Assembly (NCBI RefSeq): GCF_000340905.1
Contig: NC_020284.1
Span: 310,001 to 374,000 of the forward strand
DNA: 64,000 nt
Reading direction: 5' to 3'
Source of the DNA: Candidatus Kinetoplastibacterium galatii TCC219
GTDB lineage: Bacteria > Pseudomonadota > Gammaproteobacteria > Burkholderiales > Burkholderiaceae_B
The notes under the pieces were generated by a model that was given only the letters and a program-made list of their open reading frames with translations, was not told the DNA's origin and made no database searches. A program made the position numbers and the translations under genes. Positions within the stretch are counted from its first letter, which is position 1. Each line of letters begins with the position of its first letter. Of the stretch, positions 47,032 to 58,034 are shown in pieces.

Positions 47032-49323
47032 ATGTCTTTCTTTAGATTAAATATATTATTAATAGCATTTGTTGTATTTTTAATTCCTGGGATCTCATAT
47101 TCTTCTAGTTGTTTTATTTTACATGATATACGTATTGATGGAATTAATAAAATTGACAAGTCTATGATTATTGAAAAATTACCGTTTCAAATAGGAGAAA
47201 AGATATCAGAAAAAGATTTATCGAGAGTTGTAAGCGATATATATGCTATGGGGTTTTTTGATGATGTTTCTATTAAGATAGTAAATGATATTGCATTGAT
47301 TAGTGTTAAAGAAATGCCTATTGTGCGCTCAGTGAGTTTTAATGGAGTTAATGTTTTTAGTAAAGAACATATGCTTAATATGTTAAATAAATTTGGTATT
47401 ACTCAGGGATCTTTTTTTAACAAAGACTCTCTAAACAATATTAAAAATGAAATAACACTTAATTATTCTACGAAAGGTATACACTGTATAGATATATCTT
47501 TAGATAAAACCATTGTTTCTGATGATCTTGTTGATATAACTTTTAATATTAATGAGGGACCGATAGCAAAGATAAGAAGTATTAATATAATAGGTAATAA
47601 AAGTTTCTCAGAAAAATCACTACTAAAATTATTCAAATCGAGTCCTACAAATATATTTTCTTGGTATACAAAGAATGATGTATTTATAAGAGAAATTTTA
47701 GAATCTGATTTAAATAAATTACGTATTTTTTATATGGATAATGGTTATGCTAATTTTAAATTACATGATCAAAAAATTGTTTTTTCCTTTGATAAAGATA
47801 TGGTTGATATATTGATCACTATAGATGAAGGAAAGTTATACAAAATTAATAATGTAAAATTGCTATGTAATTCATATGAATTTTATAAAAAAACTCTTGA
47901 TTTAATAAATATTAAGAAAGGTGATATTTACTCTATATCTAATATAAATAATGCAATTATTTCAATAAAAGAATATTTGGGCAGTTTGGGATTTGCATTA
48001 GCTGATATAAATTTTTTAATAGAAACTAAAGAAGAATCTTTGGTTGATATTGTTTTTAGTTTGGATATTGGAGATATTGTTTATATTAACAAAATTAATA
48101 TTACAGGTAATTCTTACACACTAGATAAAGTAATAAGAAGAGAGCTTCGTCAGTTTGAATCATCTATATATAATTATCAAAAAATTAAATTATCTAAAGA
48201 AAAGCTAGATAGATTAGGTTTTTTTAATAAGGTTTCGATGGAATTTAATCAATTCCCTGATTCGAATGATCTTGTTGATATAAATATAAATGTTGAAGAG
48301 AAGCCAACAGGCGTTTTTAACGTTGGCTTTGGATATGGATCCTCGGATAAGATTGTGTTTTCTGCTGTTGTAAGTGATGACAATCTATTTGGGAATGGCT
48401 CTGATCTAAGATTACAGTTAAATCGTAGCAGAGAAAGTAGCTCGGCTACAATATCATATACGGATCCTTATTTTCTAGATAAGAAAATTAGAAGTACTGC
48501 AATGCTTGACTATAAAATTAATAATCAGCATGGAGAATGTAATAATTGTAAGATTAAATCTTTGAAGCAAGGGGTGATTCTAGGGATCCCAGTTTCAGAG
48601 TCAAGTTCTTTATCCTTTGGTTTTTCGCTAGAGAATAATAATATTATTTCTTTTAACAAGTTATCATCAGTGTACAATAGGTTTTTAGATCAGTATGGTT
48701 GCAATACAAAATCAATTAATATAAATTTAGGGCTTTCAGATGACACTCTTGATAGTAATATTTTTCCTAGATCTGGATCGTTTAAAGGAGCAAAATTAGA
48801 TTTTTCGTTTATTGATTTGAAGTATGTCCTTGTAACTGCTAATTATCAACGTTATCTACTATTTGCTGACAAGTATTTATTATCTGTTAATGGATTAATT
48901 GATTATGGAGTAAGTTACGGTAGTAAAGATTATCCGTATATAAAAAATATATATGCTGGTGGTATAGGTAGTGTTCGTAGCTATAGGGCTTCCTCTGTAG
49001 GTCCAAAGGATTTTCTTACTGGAGAATATATTGGAGGATCTAGTCGTATTTTAGCTAATGCTCAATTCTACATACCTCTTCCAGATAGTTCTATAGATAA
49101 GGTTTTAAGACCTTTTATCTTTATTGATGCTGGCAGGGTTTTTAATAAAAGCATTAAAAAATACAATGATTCTATTGATTGTGGGTGGCGTTATTCTACT
49201 GGTCTAGGGGCTTCATGGAGATCTCCTGTTGGTATGATGCAAATTTCTTATGGAATGCCTCTGAATAGACATATGGGTGATGATATACAGTATCTACAGA
49301 TACAAATGGGAACTAGTTTTTAA
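47032..49323 (+). CDS. bamA: Outer membrane protein assembly factor BamA
   Basis: Essential outer-membrane beta-barrel insertase. A signal peptide (about residues 1-23, ending ISYSSS) precedes five POTRA domains (to about residue 420) and a 16-strand barrel. The barrel is marked by FNVGFGYGSSDKIVFS, a GGIGSVRSYRASSVGP segment corresponding to the conserved VRGF loop (here VRSY), and a C-terminal Phe. 763 residues, slightly shorter than E. coli (810). An AGGACCGGCTT segment precedes the ATG. It is followed by skp in the usual order. Confidence 0.95.
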   Translation: MSFFRLNILLIAFVVFLIPGISYSSSCFILHDIRIDGINKIDKSMIIEKLPFQIGEKISEKDLSRVVSDIYAMGFFDDVSIKIVNDIALISVKEMPIVRSVSFNGVNVFSKEHMLNMLNKFGITQGSFFNKDSLNNIKNEITLNYSTKGIHCIDISLDKTIVSDDLVDITFNINEGPIAKIRSINIIGNKSFSEKSLLKLFKSSPTNIFSWYTKNDVFIREILESDLNKLRIFYMDNGYANFKLHDQKIVFSFDKDMVDILITIDEGKLYKINNVKLLCNSYEFYKKTLDLINIKKGDIYSISNINNAIISIKEYLGSLGFALADINFLIETKEESLVDIVFSLDIGDIVYINKINITGNSYTLDKVIRRELRQFESSIYNYQKIKLSKEKLDRLGFFNKVSMEFNQFPDSNDLVDININVEEKPTGVFNVGFGYGSSDKIVFSAVVSDDNLFGNGSDLRLQLNRSRESSSATISYTDPYFLDKKIRSTAMLDYKINNQHGECNNCKIKSLKQGVILGIPVSESSSLSFGFSLENNNIISFNKLSSVYNRFLDQYGCNTKSININLGLSDDTLDSNIFPRSGSFKGAKLDFSFIDLKYVLVTANYQRYLLFADKYLLSVNGLIDYGVSYGSKDYPYIKNIYAGGIGSVRSYRASSVGPKDFLTGEYIGGSSRILANAQFYIPLPDSSIDKVLRPFIFIDAGRVFNKSIKKYNDSIDCGWRYSTGLGASWRSPVGMMQISYGMPLNRHMGDDIQYLQIQMGTSF

Positions 49324-49357
49324 ATACTTTGATTTTTATTTTATTAAGAGTGATATT

Positions 49358-49900
49358 ATGTTTAACTTTGCGTTTGATAAATTTTCTGGATATATAATAA
49401 ATAAACTGACTTTTACAACTCTTTTTATTTTTGTTTTTATTTCCATAACACCCTTTTATTCTTTTGCTGAAGAAATAAAAATAGGTTTTGTAAATACCGA
49501 TCGTGTTTTAAAAGAGTCTAATCCTGCTAAGTCATCTCAAAAGAAAATTGAAATAGAATTTAAAAAAAGAGATGAGGAACTACAAAAACTAAGTTTAAGC
49601 TTGCGTTCTCAGATTGAGAAATTTGATAAGGAATCTTTGGTAATATCAGAGAATGATAAGATACATCTACAAAGAAACTTAAATAACCTTGATGTAGATT
49701 TGCAACGTAAGCGTCGTGAATTCCAAGAAGATTTTAATAGAAGAAGAAATGAAGAATTCTCTTCTGTGATTTCTATGATAAATGAGAGTATTAAGAATAT
49801 TGCTGAGCAAGATGGTTTTGATCTGATATTACAGGACGCTATCGCGGTAAATCCTAGAATTGATATTACTGATCAAGTTATTAGTAGTTTAAATAAATAA
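49358..49900 (+). CDS. skp: Periplasmic chaperone Skp/OmpH
   Basis: Trimeric periplasmic chaperone holding unfolded outer-membrane proteins for BamA. The start at MFNFAFDKF follows AAGAGTGA. A long signal peptide has its hydrophobic core at about residues 19-36 and probable cleavage after YSFA. The mature part begins EEIKIGFVNTDRVLKES, followed by a long charged coiled coil (about 60-140) and a C-terminal return segment. 180 residues. It lies between bamA and lpxD. Confidence 0.9.
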   Translation: MFNFAFDKFSGYIINKLTFTTLFIFVFISITPFYSFAEEIKIGFVNTDRVLKESNPAKSSQKKIEIEFKKRDEELQKLSLSLRSQIEKFDKESLVISENDKIHLQRNLNNLDVDLQRKRREFQEDFNRRRNEEFSSVISMINESIKNIAEQDGFDLILQDAIAVNPRIDITDQVISSLNK

Positions 49901-49905
49901 TATTT

Positions 49906-50991
49906 ATGCCCACTTTATTAGATAAAGACCAATCTATAAATCTGGAAGAATTATTGTCTTTGGTTGACACATCTAACATAAATTGGCAATTAAGATTAAC
50001 AAATACTTCTGTATTGATAAGAGGAATAGCCAATTTATCTAAAGCTATCGTAGGTGATATTTCTTTTTTAAATGATATTAGTTACATAAAGTATATAAAT
50101 AATACCAATGCTTCAGCAGTTATTGTTAGCAACAAAATTTATTCAGAATTTTTAATAAAAGGTATTCCAGTTTGCAATTTTATTGTATGCGACAATCCAT
50201 ATTTATTATATGCGAGAGTATCTCAGTGGTTCAATAGTAAATTATCTAGAAATATAGACTATAGCATCCATCCCTCTGCCATAGTATCGAAAGATACAAT
50301 TATAGCTGACAATGTAAAGATAGGGCCTTATTGTATAATCAACAGCGGTGTTATTATTGGAACAGGCACTAGAATAGGGTCTAGATGTGTTATAGATAAC
50401 AACTCAGAGATAGGTGATAACTGCCTGTTATACTCCGGTGTCACGCTATATCCTAATACTATAGTTGGTTCTAGATCATGTTTCCATAGTGGAGTTGTAT
50501 TAGGTGCTGATGGTTTTGGATATGCTTTAGATAAATATGACAATACTTTTGTTTGGAATAAAATATATCAATTTGGTCATGTTGAAATTGGTAATGATGT
50601 TGAAATAGGGGCTAATACTACTATAGATAGAGGGGCTTTAGATAATACTATTATCGGTAATGGTGTGAAACTAGATAATCAGATCATGATAGGGCATAAC
50701 GTGATAATAGGTGATGATACAGCTATAGCTGCTTGCGTTGGTATAGCTGGATCAACCAAGATAGGAAAAAGATGCACTATAGCTGGAGCTGCTATGATTT
50801 CTGGTCACTTAACTATTGTGGATGATGTTCACATATCTGGAGCTACTGCAATTATATCAAATATTATGAAGTCTGGTCGCTATACAGGTATTTATCCATA
50901 CTCTACCCATTCTGAATGGCAGCATAATGCTCCTATTATTTCAAAATTATCAAAAATAAGAAAACTCATTAAATCATTTTTTAAGAAATGA
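49906..50991 (+). CDS. lpxD: UDP-3-O-acylglucosamine N-acyltransferase
   Basis: Third step of lipid A synthesis. An N-terminal uridine-binding domain (about 1-110) is followed by a left-handed beta-helix of hexapeptide repeats (IGPYCIINSGVIIGTGTRIG onward) containing GADGFGYA and the catalytic-His region QIMIGHNVIIGD. 361 residues versus 341 in E. coli. It starts five bases after skp. Part of lpxD-fabZ-lpxA-lpxB. Confidence 0.95.
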   Translation: MPTLLDKDQSINLEELLSLVDTSNINWQLRLTNTSVLIRGIANLSKAIVGDISFLNDISYIKYINNTNASAVIVSNKIYSEFLIKGIPVCNFIVCDNPYLLYARVSQWFNSKLSRNIDYSIHPSAIVSKDTIIADNVKIGPYCIINSGVIIGTGTRIGSRCVIDNNSEIGDNCLLYSGVTLYPNTIVGSRSCFHSGVVLGADGFGYALDKYDNTFVWNKIYQFGHVEIGNDVEIGANTTIDRGALDNTIIGNGVKLDNQIMIGHNVIIGDDTAIAACVGIAGSTKIGKRCTIAGAAMISGHLTIVDDVHISGATAIISNIMKSGRYTGIYPYSTHSEWQHNAPIISKLSKIRKLIKSFFKK

Positions 50992-51040
50992 TAGATATAT
51001 GATTAGCAACTTTGCCTTAGAAAATTTTAGGATTTTATAA

Positions 51041-51493
51041 ATGGAATTAAACATACAAGATATAATGAAACGCTTACCACATCGTTACCCCATGTTGTTA
51101 GTCGATCGTGTAATCGAGATGATTCCAGGAAAATCCATAGTAGCTATTAAAAATGTGTCAATCAATGAACCTTTTTTTAATGGCCATTTCCCACATTTTC
51201 CTGTTATGCCAGGAGTTTTAATCGTAGAGGCATTGGCACAATCAGCAGCTTTATTTTCTTTTATTGACGATGGAAATCTTGGGAAAATTGATATAAATAC
51301 AGCCTATTATTTAGTAGGTATTGATGAAACTCGTTTTAGACGCCCAGTTGTTCCAGGTGATCAGTTACGTTTAGAAGTAGATGCTGAACGTTTAAGTCGT
51401 TCTATTTGTAAATACAAAGCACGCGCTCTGGTAGATTCTAAAATTGTAGCTGAAACTAAATTAATGTGTGCAATTCGTAAACTTGACAATTAA
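51041..51493 (+). CDS. fabZ: 3-hydroxyacyl-ACP dehydratase
   Basis: Hot-dog fold dehydratase of fatty acid elongation, competing with LpxA and LpxD for hydroxyacyl-[15 protein letters not shown], and the active-site His49 and Glu63 in [20 protein letters not shown], are intact. 150 residues. The stop codon is immediately followed by the lpxA ATG with no gap, so the two are probably translated in a coupled way. Confidence 0.97.
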   Translation: MELNIQDIMKRLPHRYPMLLVDRVIEMIPGKSIVAIKNVSINEPFFNGHFPHFPVMPGVLIVEALAQSAALFSFIDDGNLGKIDINTAYYLVGIDETRFRRPVVPGDQLRLEVDAERLSRSICKYKARALVDSKIVAETKLMCAIRKLDN

Positions 51494-52285
51494 ATGAATA
51501 GAAATATACACCCTACTGCTATTGTAGATGTTTCAGCTAATATCGATAGTTCTGTTGTTGTAGGACCATATACAGTAATAGGACCTAATGTTAGCATAGA
51601 TTCTGGAACAATAGTAGGGGATCATTGTGTTATTGATGGAAATACTACCATAGGAAAAGATAATGTATTGTACCGATTCTGTTCAATTGGAGGAGTTCCT
51701 CAAGACAAAAAATATAAAAAAGAATCTACAGAACTAATAATAGGCGATCGTAACACAATAAGAGAATTTACAACTTTTAATATTGGTACTGCTCAAGATA
51801 GATCTAGGACTACTATTGGTAATGATAATTGGATAATGGCCTATGTTCATATTGCTCATGATTGTTTTATTGGAAATAATATAACGTTAGCAAATTCAGT
51901 ACAATTAGGAGGCCATGTAAATATAGGCAATTGGGCAACAATAGGTGGATTAACAGGCATTCATCAGTTTTCTAAGATAGGGGCTTATGTTATGGTGGGT
52001 GGTAATAGTTCTTTGATTCAGGATGTTCCACCATTTGTGCTATGTGCTGGAAATCCGTCTCGACCTGTTGGTATAAATATAGAAGGATTAAAACGTAGAA
52101 ATTTTTCAGAAGATTTAATACTTGAGATCAAAAAAGCATATAAAACAATTTATCGTCAGGGTTTGTCTTTAATTGAAGCCAAATCAAGGTTACAGTCATT
52201 TTATGAAAATTCTACAGAATACTCTCTTTATTTAAAGATAATTTTAGATTTTTTGAATAATTCAAATAGAGGTATTATTAGGTAA
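51494..52285 (+). CDS. lpxA: UDP-N-acetylglucosamine acyltransferase
   Basis: First lipid A enzyme. Hexapeptide-repeat beta-helix from the N-terminus (IHPTAIVDVSANIDSSVVVGPYTVIG). The catalytic His lies in YVHIAHDCFIGN near residue 123. A C-terminal helical domain runs from about residue 190. 263 residues, the E. coli size being 262. It directly abuts fabZ and precedes lpxB by seven bases. Confidence 0.97.
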   Translation: MNRNIHPTAIVDVSANIDSSVVVGPYTVIGPNVSIDSGTIVGDHCVIDGNTTIGKDNVLYRFCSIGGVPQDKKYKKESTELIIGDRNTIREFTTFNIGTAQDRSRTTIGNDNWIMAYVHIAHDCFIGNNITLANSVQLGGHVNIGNWATIGGLTGIHQFSKIGAYVMVGGNSSLIQDVPPFVLCAGNPSRPVGINIEGLKRRNFSEDLILEIKKAYKTIYRQGLSLIEAKSRLQSFYENSTEYSLYLKIILDFLNNSNRGIIR

Positions 52286-52292
52286 AAAAAGA

Positions 52293-53477
52293 ATGATTCT
52301 TAGAGTTGGTATTGTGACCGGTGAGCCTTCTGGAGATTTATTAGCTAGTCGTATATTTAGAGATATGCACAAATACATTAATAATGTTTCTTATGATGGC
52401 ATCGGTGGTAAAAATTTAAAAGATTTAGGATTTAAAACAGTTTTTCCAATGGAAAATTTATCTATTTTTGGGTATTTTGATGCTTTTATAAGATTTCCTA
52501 AAATATATTATATATATAGAAGTCTAATAAACAGATGGATTAAAGATCCTATCTCTATTTTTCTTGGTATTGATTTGCCTGATTTTAATCTAAGAGTAGA
52601 AAACATACTTAAGAGATCAGGTATTCCTACGGTACATTTCGTAAGCCCATCTATATGGGCATGGCGTTATAATCGAATAAATCAAATTCGTGAAGCAGTA
52701 TCGCACATGTTAGTAGTCTTTCCTTTTGAAGAATGTATTTATAAGAAAGAAGGTATCCCTGTAACTTATGTAGGTCATCCTTTAGCTTCAGAAATTCCTC
52801 TAAAACCAAATAAAAATGAAGCTAGGAAAATTTTGAATATTAATGCTAGTAAAAATGTTTTAGCAATATTGCCAGGTAGCAGATCATCAGAGATAAAATA
52901 TCTAACCCCTAGATTTCTAGAAACAGCTAGATTGTTACATAAAAAAGATAATAAATTGGAATTTATAGTACCAATGGTAGATGAATTAAGAAGATTAGAA
53001 TTTGAAAAGATTTTACAGAAATTCTCGGTACCCAATATAAGATGCCTGAGTGATAGAGATATAAGTGAACATTCTGCAGGAAAGCCTATATCTTGGTATG
53101 CTATTGAAGCTAGTGATGCGGTTTTGTTAGCAAGTGGAACAGCAACATTAGAGAGTGCTCTATTTAAAAAGCCCATGGTTATTTCTTATGTCTTGTCACC
53201 ACTAAACAAGAAAATAATGTCATGGAAAGCAGGTCAGAAGCATCCTTATACCCCATGGGTTGGATTGCCTAATATTTTAGCTAGTGATTTTTTAGTACCA
53301 GAATTACTACAGGAAGAGGCTAGCCCTGAAAATTTATGTAAAGCTACTTGGAAAGCATTAACAGACGAGAATTATCGTAATAAAGTTATTAGTAATTTTA
53401 TTTTTATCCATCATCAGTTAAAAAGAGATACTCCGAAATTAATATCAGAAACTATATTAGATCTTTTAAATAAATGA
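52293..53477 (+). CDS. lpxB: Lipid A disaccharide synthase
   Basis: GT19 glycosyltransferase joining 2,3-diacylglucosamine 1-phosphate to its UDP form. GIVTGEPSGDLLASRI, GIDLPDFNLR, VHFVSPSIWAWR, LAILPGSRSSEI and the C-terminal ASGTATLESALFKKPMVISY are conserved. 394 residues. It overlaps rnhB by four bases (ATGA). Together with lpxA, lpxD and lpxK it shows that lipid A is still made. Confidence 0.96.
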   Translation: MILRVGIVTGEPSGDLLASRIFRDMHKYINNVSYDGIGGKNLKDLGFKTVFPMENLSIFGYFDAFIRFPKIYYIYRSLINRWIKDPISIFLGIDLPDFNLRVENILKRSGIPTVHFVSPSIWAWRYNRINQIREAVSHMLVVFPFEECIYKKEGIPVTYVGHPLASEIPLKPNKNEARKILNINASKNVLAILPGSRSSEIKYLTPRFLETARLLHKKDNKLEFIVPMVDELRRLEFEKILQKFSVPNIRCLSDRDISEHSAGKPISWYAIEASDAVLLASGTATLESALFKKPMVISYVLSPLNKKIMSWKAGQKHPYTPWVGLPNILASDFLVPELLQEEASPENLCKATWKALTDENYRNKVISNFIFIHHQLKRDTPKLISETILDLLNK

Positions 53478-54094
53478 CTTGTTATAAATTAAGTGATATA
53501 AGTAATTTTTCACATATTATTGCTGGTGTTGATGAGGCTGGTAGAGGTGCATTGGCTGGACCGGTATATGCTGCAGCTGTTATATTAGATGAAAGATCCC
53601 CTATTGAAGGTTTGGCTGACTCTAAAAAACTCTCTCCCAAAAAACGTGAATATTTATCTAAATTAATAAAACAGAAATCATTGTGCTGGAGTATTTCTAG
53701 TATTGAGGCTAGCGAGATAGATAATTTAGATATTTTGCAAGCAACTATGTCTGCTATGAAGAACTCAGTATTAAAATTGCAAATATTGCCAGATATTGTT
53801 CTAATTGATGGCAATCAAACTCCAGAGTTAGAATATAAAGTACTAACAATAGTAAATGGAGATAATCTCGTACCTGCTATATCTGCAGCTTCCATATTAG
53901 CAAAAACAGAAAGGGACAGAGAAATGTTAAATTTACATTGTCTATATCCACATTATCTGTTTAATAAACATAAAGGATATGGAACGGAAGAACATATTAC
54001 TTTATTAAAAAAATATGGGCCATGTAAAGAACATAGAAAAAGTTTTTCTCCAATAAAGAATTTTACCAATTTTACAAGTATTAACTTACGCTAA
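53474..54094 (+). CDS. rnhB: Ribonuclease HII
   Basis: Removes ribonucleotides from DNA. The acidic active site is seen in AGVDEAGRGALAGPV (DEAGRG), ADSKKLSPKKR and LIDGN, and a later ILAKTERDREM. 206 residues. The start overlaps the lpxB stop (ATGA). The 3' end overlaps the convergent ppsR gene by nine bases. Confidence 0.95.
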   Translation: MTCYKLSDISNFSHIIAGVDEAGRGALAGPVYAAAVILDERSPIEGLADSKKLSPKKREYLSKLIKQKSLCWSISSIEASEIDNLDILQATMSAMKNSVLKLQILPDIVLIDGNQTPELEYKVLTIVNGDNLVPAISAASILAKTERDREMLNLHCLYPHYLFNKHKGYGTEEHITLLKKYGPCKEHRKSFSPIKNFTNFTSINLR

Positions 54095-54922
54095 TCTACG
54101 ATTTAGACCAATTTCTTGTAAAACAGTTGTGGCTATTTCTTCAATTGATTTTGTAGTTGTTGATAACCATGGTATACCATCTCTTCTCATCATTTTTTCT
54201 GATTCCGTAACTTCATAACGACATTGTTCTATAGTTGAATAAGAGCTATTAGGACGTCTTTCATTTCTAACTTCAGATAGTCTCTCTGGATGTATTGACA
54301 AACCAAAAAGTTTATTCTTATACGGAATTATTGTGGAGGGTAAAGTATTTCTTTCAAAATCATCTGGTGTTAATGGAAAATTTGCAGCTTTTATTGCATA
54401 TTGCATAGCTAGATATAGACTAGTTGGGGTTTTCCCACAACGTGAAACTCCTATTAAAATAACATCAGCTTGATTTAATTGATGTACGAATTGACCATCA
54501 TCGTGCGATAAGCTGAAATTTATGGCATCTATTCTGTTACGATATTTTTCCGTATTTGTTACATTATGAGATCTCCCAATAGAATTATTAGATTTATGAC
54601 CGATAAGCTGCTCTATGTTACTTACAAATGTGCCAAATATATCTAAAAATATTCCGTTCGCACTGCGTACTGTATTCATTATTTCATGATTTACTAATGT
54701 GCTAAATACGATAGGTTGATTGCCAGTATCAAGTGCATTTTGATTAATTCTGCTAACTACTTCTTTTGCTTTTTCTATAGAAAATATGAATGGTAAGTGT
54801 ATTTGTTTGAATTTAATGGTATCGTCGAACTGTGACAAAACAGCATTACTGAATGTTTCGGCTGTTATACCTGTGCTGTCTGAAACAAGATACACAGTTC
54901 TTTCTATTATTTCTTGATTCAT
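54086..54922 (-). CDS. ppsR: PEP synthase regulatory protein (bifunctional kinase/pyrophosphorylase)
   Basis: DUF299/PSRP family protein that inactivates PEP synthase by ADP-dependent phosphorylation and reactivates it by phosphorolysis. RTVYLVSDSTGITAETFSNAV opens the protein, and the P-loop GVSRCGKTPTSLYLA lies at about residues 157-171, followed by the conserved LFGLSIHPERL segment. 278 residues. It is divergent from its target ppsA across 169 bases, the usual arrangement, and convergent with rnhB. Confidence 0.93.
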   Translation of the reverse strand: MNQEIIERTVYLVSDSTGITAETFSNAVLSQFDDTIKFKQIHLPFIFSIEKAKEVVSRINQNALDTGNQPIVFSTLVNHEIMNTVRSANGIFLDIFGTFVSNIEQLIGHKSNNSIGRSHNVTNTEKYRNRIDAINFSLSHDDGQFVHQLNQADVILIGVSRCGKTPTSLYLAMQYAIKAANFPLTPDDFERNTLPSTIIPYKNKLFGLSIHPERLSEVRNERRPNSSYSTIEQCRYEVTESEKMMRRDGIPWLSTTTKSIEEIATTVLQEIGLNRRLA

Positions 54923-55091
54923 TTATTTAAATCCTTTTAAAAAATGCGATCTCATATTATATTTAGATCTTAAATAGTGATAGTTTATAAATTTTCATTA
55001 TAATGGACATTATTATTAGAATCATATGATAAACGTATTAATAGTTTTAGTTTGTTAATCATATTATTTTTATATTTTATAGGTGATTTAA

Positions 55092-57458
55092 ATGTCTTAC
55101 ATAATTCCATTTGAGAAGTTACGCATGTCAGATGTGGCTTCAGTAGGCGGCAAAAATGCTTCTCTGGGTGAAATGATCAGTCAGTTGTCAGATGCCGGGG
55201 TTAGAGTTCCTAGTGGTTTTGCTACAACAGCACATGCTTTTAGGGATTTTTTAAGTTCTTCTAATTTAGATAAAAAAATATCTGAAAAATTACGTAATCT
55301 AAATCCAGATGATATACATGAATTGTCTAAAGCTGGTTCTGAGATTCGTGACTTGATAATGAGTACAGATTTTTCTGAAGAGTTTGAAAGAGATATAAGG
55401 GATGCTTTTAAGAAATTAGACGTGGATGGAAATGGTTCATTTGCTGTTAGATCATCAGCTACCGCCGAAGATCTACCAGATGCTTCTTTTGCTGGACAGC
55501 AAGAAACTTTTCTTAATGTGGTAGGTATTAAAGATATTTTAGAAAAAATAAAACATGTGTTTGCTTCCTTGTATAATGATAGAGCAATATCTTATAGAGT
55601 TCATAAGGGGTACGATAATACTGATGTTGCTTTATCTGCAGGTATACAAAAAATGGTTAGATCAGATAAAGGAAGTGCTGGTGTTATGTTTACAATAGAC
55701 ACTGAATCTGGTTTTTCTGATGTTGTGTTTATAACCTCTTCATATGGTTTAGGTGAAACGGTTGTGCAGGGGGCTGTAAATCCAGATGAGTTTTATGTAT
55801 TTAAACCTTCTTTAGAAAATGGTTTAGATTCTATCGTAAGTCGTCGTATTGGTTCAAAGCTAATTAAGATGGAATTTAATGATGATCGCAGTGATGGTTC
55901 TGCAGTTCGCACTGTTGATGTTAGTTTATCTGATAGAAATAAATATTCTTTAAATGACATTGAGGTCACTGAGCTAGCAAAATATGCTGTTATAATCGAG
56001 CGTCACTACGGTAGGCCTATGGATATCGAATGGGGTAGGGATGGAGTTGATGGTAAGATATATATATTACAAGCTCGTCCTGAAACAGTACAATCTCAGC
56101 AAGTTAATAAAGATGTACAGCAACGTTATAAATTAAAGGCTACTGGTAAAGTATTGATAAGTGGTAGAGCTATAGGACAAAAAATAGGATCAGGTCCGGT
56201 AAAAGTAGTTTTTGATACTTCTGAAATAGATAGAGTTCAGGCAGGTGATGTATTAGTTACGGATATGACTGACCCTAATTGGGAACCGGTGATGAAGAGA
56301 GCATCGGCAATTGTAACAAATAGAGGAGGAAGAACTTGCCACGCTGCTATAATAGCTCGAGAGCTTGGTATTCCAGCTGTTGTTGGATGTGGTGATGCCA
56401 CTAGTATTCTTAAAGACGGCCAGAGCGTCACAGTTTCGTGCTCAGAAGGTGATGAGGGTTATATATATGATGGATTAATAGAAACTGAAATTGAAGATGT
56501 ATGTCGTGGAGAAATGCCAAGTATAGATATAAAAATAATGATGAATGTTGGTAATCCACAGCTGGCTTTTGATTTTTCACAATTACCTAATAGTGGTGTT
56601 GGTTTAGCTCGTTTAGAATTTATTATAAACAATAATATAGGAGTTCATCCTAAAGCTGTTTTAGATTATCCAAATGTTGACAGTAATTTAAAGAAGGCAG
56701 TAGAGTCTTCTGCCAGGGGTTATTCTAGTCCACGTAAGTTTTTTGTGGAAAAAATGTCAGAAGGTATCTCAACTATCGCTGCTGCTTTTTGGCCAAAACC
56801 AGTTATTGTTCGTTTATCTGATTTTAAATCAAATGAATATAGGAAACTAATTGGTGGATCGAGATATGAGCCTGAAGAAGAAAACCCTATGTTAGGTTTT
56901 AGGGGGGCTTCTAGATATATTTCAGAAGATTTTAAAGATTGTTTCCTCATGGAATGCGAAGCATTTAAGAAAGTTCGCAATGATATGGGATTAACTAATG
57001 TTGAAATAATGGTTCCCTTTGTTAGAACTGTTAATCAGGCTAAAAAGGTTATAGATTTATTAGCTGAGAATGGTTTAAAAAGAGGGGAGAATGGACTAAG
57101 AATAATAATGATGTGTGAAGTGCCTAGTAATGCTATTTTGGCAGAAAAATTTCTAGAGTATTTTGATGGATTCTCCATAGGATCTAATGACATGACTCAA
57201 CTAACTCTTGGTCTTGATAGAGATTCTGGGATGGAATTACTTGCTGCTGATTTCGATGAAAGAGATGAAGCGGTTAAGTTTATGCTAAATAGAGCTATAC
57301 AATCATGTATAAAATCTAATAAATATATTGGAATTTGCGGACAAGGACCTAGTGATCATCCTGATTTTGCTAAATGGTTACATGATGAAGGAATATCATC
57401 AATATCTTTAAATCCTGATACTGTTGTTGATACTTGGCAGCGTTTAGCTTCTAAGTAG
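55092..57458 (+). CDS. ppsA: Phosphoenolpyruvate synthase
   Basis: Converts pyruvate and ATP to PEP, AMP and Pi. The N-terminal ATP-grasp domain has [12 protein letters not shown] and [27 protein letters not shown]. The swivelling domain carries the phospho-His417 in [21 protein letters not shown]. The C-terminal PEP-binding TIM barrel includes [20 protein letters not shown] and the conserved [10 protein letters not shown] cysteine. 788 residues. ATAGGTGA precedes the ATG. Its presence implies gluconeogenic flow from pyruvate, regulated by ppsR. Confidence 0.97.
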   Translation: MSYIIPFEKLRMSDVASVGGKNASLGEMISQLSDAGVRVPSGFATTAHAFRDFLSSSNLDKKISEKLRNLNPDDIHELSKAGSEIRDLIMSTDFSEEFERDIRDAFKKLDVDGNGSFAVRSSATAEDLPDASFAGQQETFLNVVGIKDILEKIKHVFASLYNDRAISYRVHKGYDNTDVALSAGIQKMVRSDKGSAGVMFTIDTESGFSDVVFITSSYGLGETVVQGAVNPDEFYVFKPSLENGLDSIVSRRIGSKLIKMEFNDDRSDGSAVRTVDVSLSDRNKYSLNDIEVTELAKYAVIIERHYGRPMDIEWGRDGVDGKIYILQARPETVQSQQVNKDVQQRYKLKATGKVLISGRAIGQKIGSGPVKVVFDTSEIDRVQAGDVLVTDMTDPNWEPVMKRASAIVTNRGGRTCHAAIIARELGIPAVVGCGDATSILKDGQSVTVSCSEGDEGYIYDGLIETEIEDVCRGEMPSIDIKIMMNVGNPQLAFDFSQLPNSGVGLARLEFIINNNIGVHPKAVLDYPNVDSNLKKAVESSARGYSSPRKFFVEKMSEGISTIAAAFWPKPVIVRLSDFKSNEYRKLIGGSRYEPEEENPMLGFRGASRYISEDFKDCFLMECEAFKKVRNDMGLTNVEIMVPFVRTVNQAKKVIDLLAENGLKRGENGLRIIMMCEVPSNAILAEKFLEYFDGFSIGSNDMTQLTLGLDRDSGMELLAADFDERDEAVKFMLNRAIQSCIKSNKYIGICGQGPSDHPDFAKWLHDEGISSISLNPDTVVDTWQRLASK

Positions 57459-57482
57459 AAAGTAAAAAACAATGTGTTAAGA

Positions 57483-57521
57483 GATACCATCTACAAGATC
57501 TTTGGTTTTGTGGGTGGTATC
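57483..57521 (+). terminator. Terminator between ppsA and smpB
   Basis: A 13-bp stem with two G-U pairs (57483-57495 with 57509-57521), a 13-base loop and a T-rich tail (AGTTTTTATTT) after a short gap. It lies between convergent ppsA and smpB. Confidence 0.7.
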
Positions 57522-57545
57522 ATAAGTTTTAGTTTTTATTTCTAT

Positions 57546-57995
57546 CTATTTTAGTTTATACTTCATTGCTCTTTCTTTTTCTCTTTCCCACTCTTTTTCT
57601 TTAATAGTTTGTCGTTTATCATATGATTTCTTTCCTTTTCCTAAGGCTATGTCTAATTTTATTAAATGTTTCTTGTAGTGTAGATTTAAAGGCAATAAAG
57701 AGTAACCTTTTTGTTCTACTTTTCCTATCAATCTTTTTATCTCATCAGCTTTCATGAGTAATTTTCTACTGCGAGAAGGATCTATATTTACATGATTAGA
57801 AGCGCTTATCAATGGCGTTATATTCATCCCTATAATAAATAATTCTGTGTTCCGTATTACTATATACCCATCTCTTATCTGAACCTGTTTATTTCGAATA
57901 GATTTCACTTCCCATCCGTAAAGTACTATACCTGCTTCATATTTGTCTTCAATAAAATAATCGTGATATAATTTCTTGTTGTCAGCTATTTTCAT
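57546..57995 (-). CDS. smpB: SsrA-binding protein SmpB
   Basis: Partner of tmRNA in trans-translation. [59 protein letters not shown] and a basic C-terminal tail are characteristic. 149 residues. It is divergent from ratA with only about 40 bases between starts, as in many proteobacteria. The tmRNA gene itself is not in the window. Confidence 0.96.
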   Translation of the reverse strand: MKIADNKKLYHDYFIEDKYEAGIVLYGWEVKSIRNKQVQIRDGYIVIRNTELFIIGMNITPLISASNHVNIDPSRSRKLLMKADEIKRLIGKVEQKGYSLLPLNLHYKKHLIKLDIALGKGKKSYDKRQTIKEKEWEREKERAMKYKLK

Positions 57996-58034
57996 AATTT
58001 TTCTAAAAATATATTATTGTGTTGTGTACATTCT

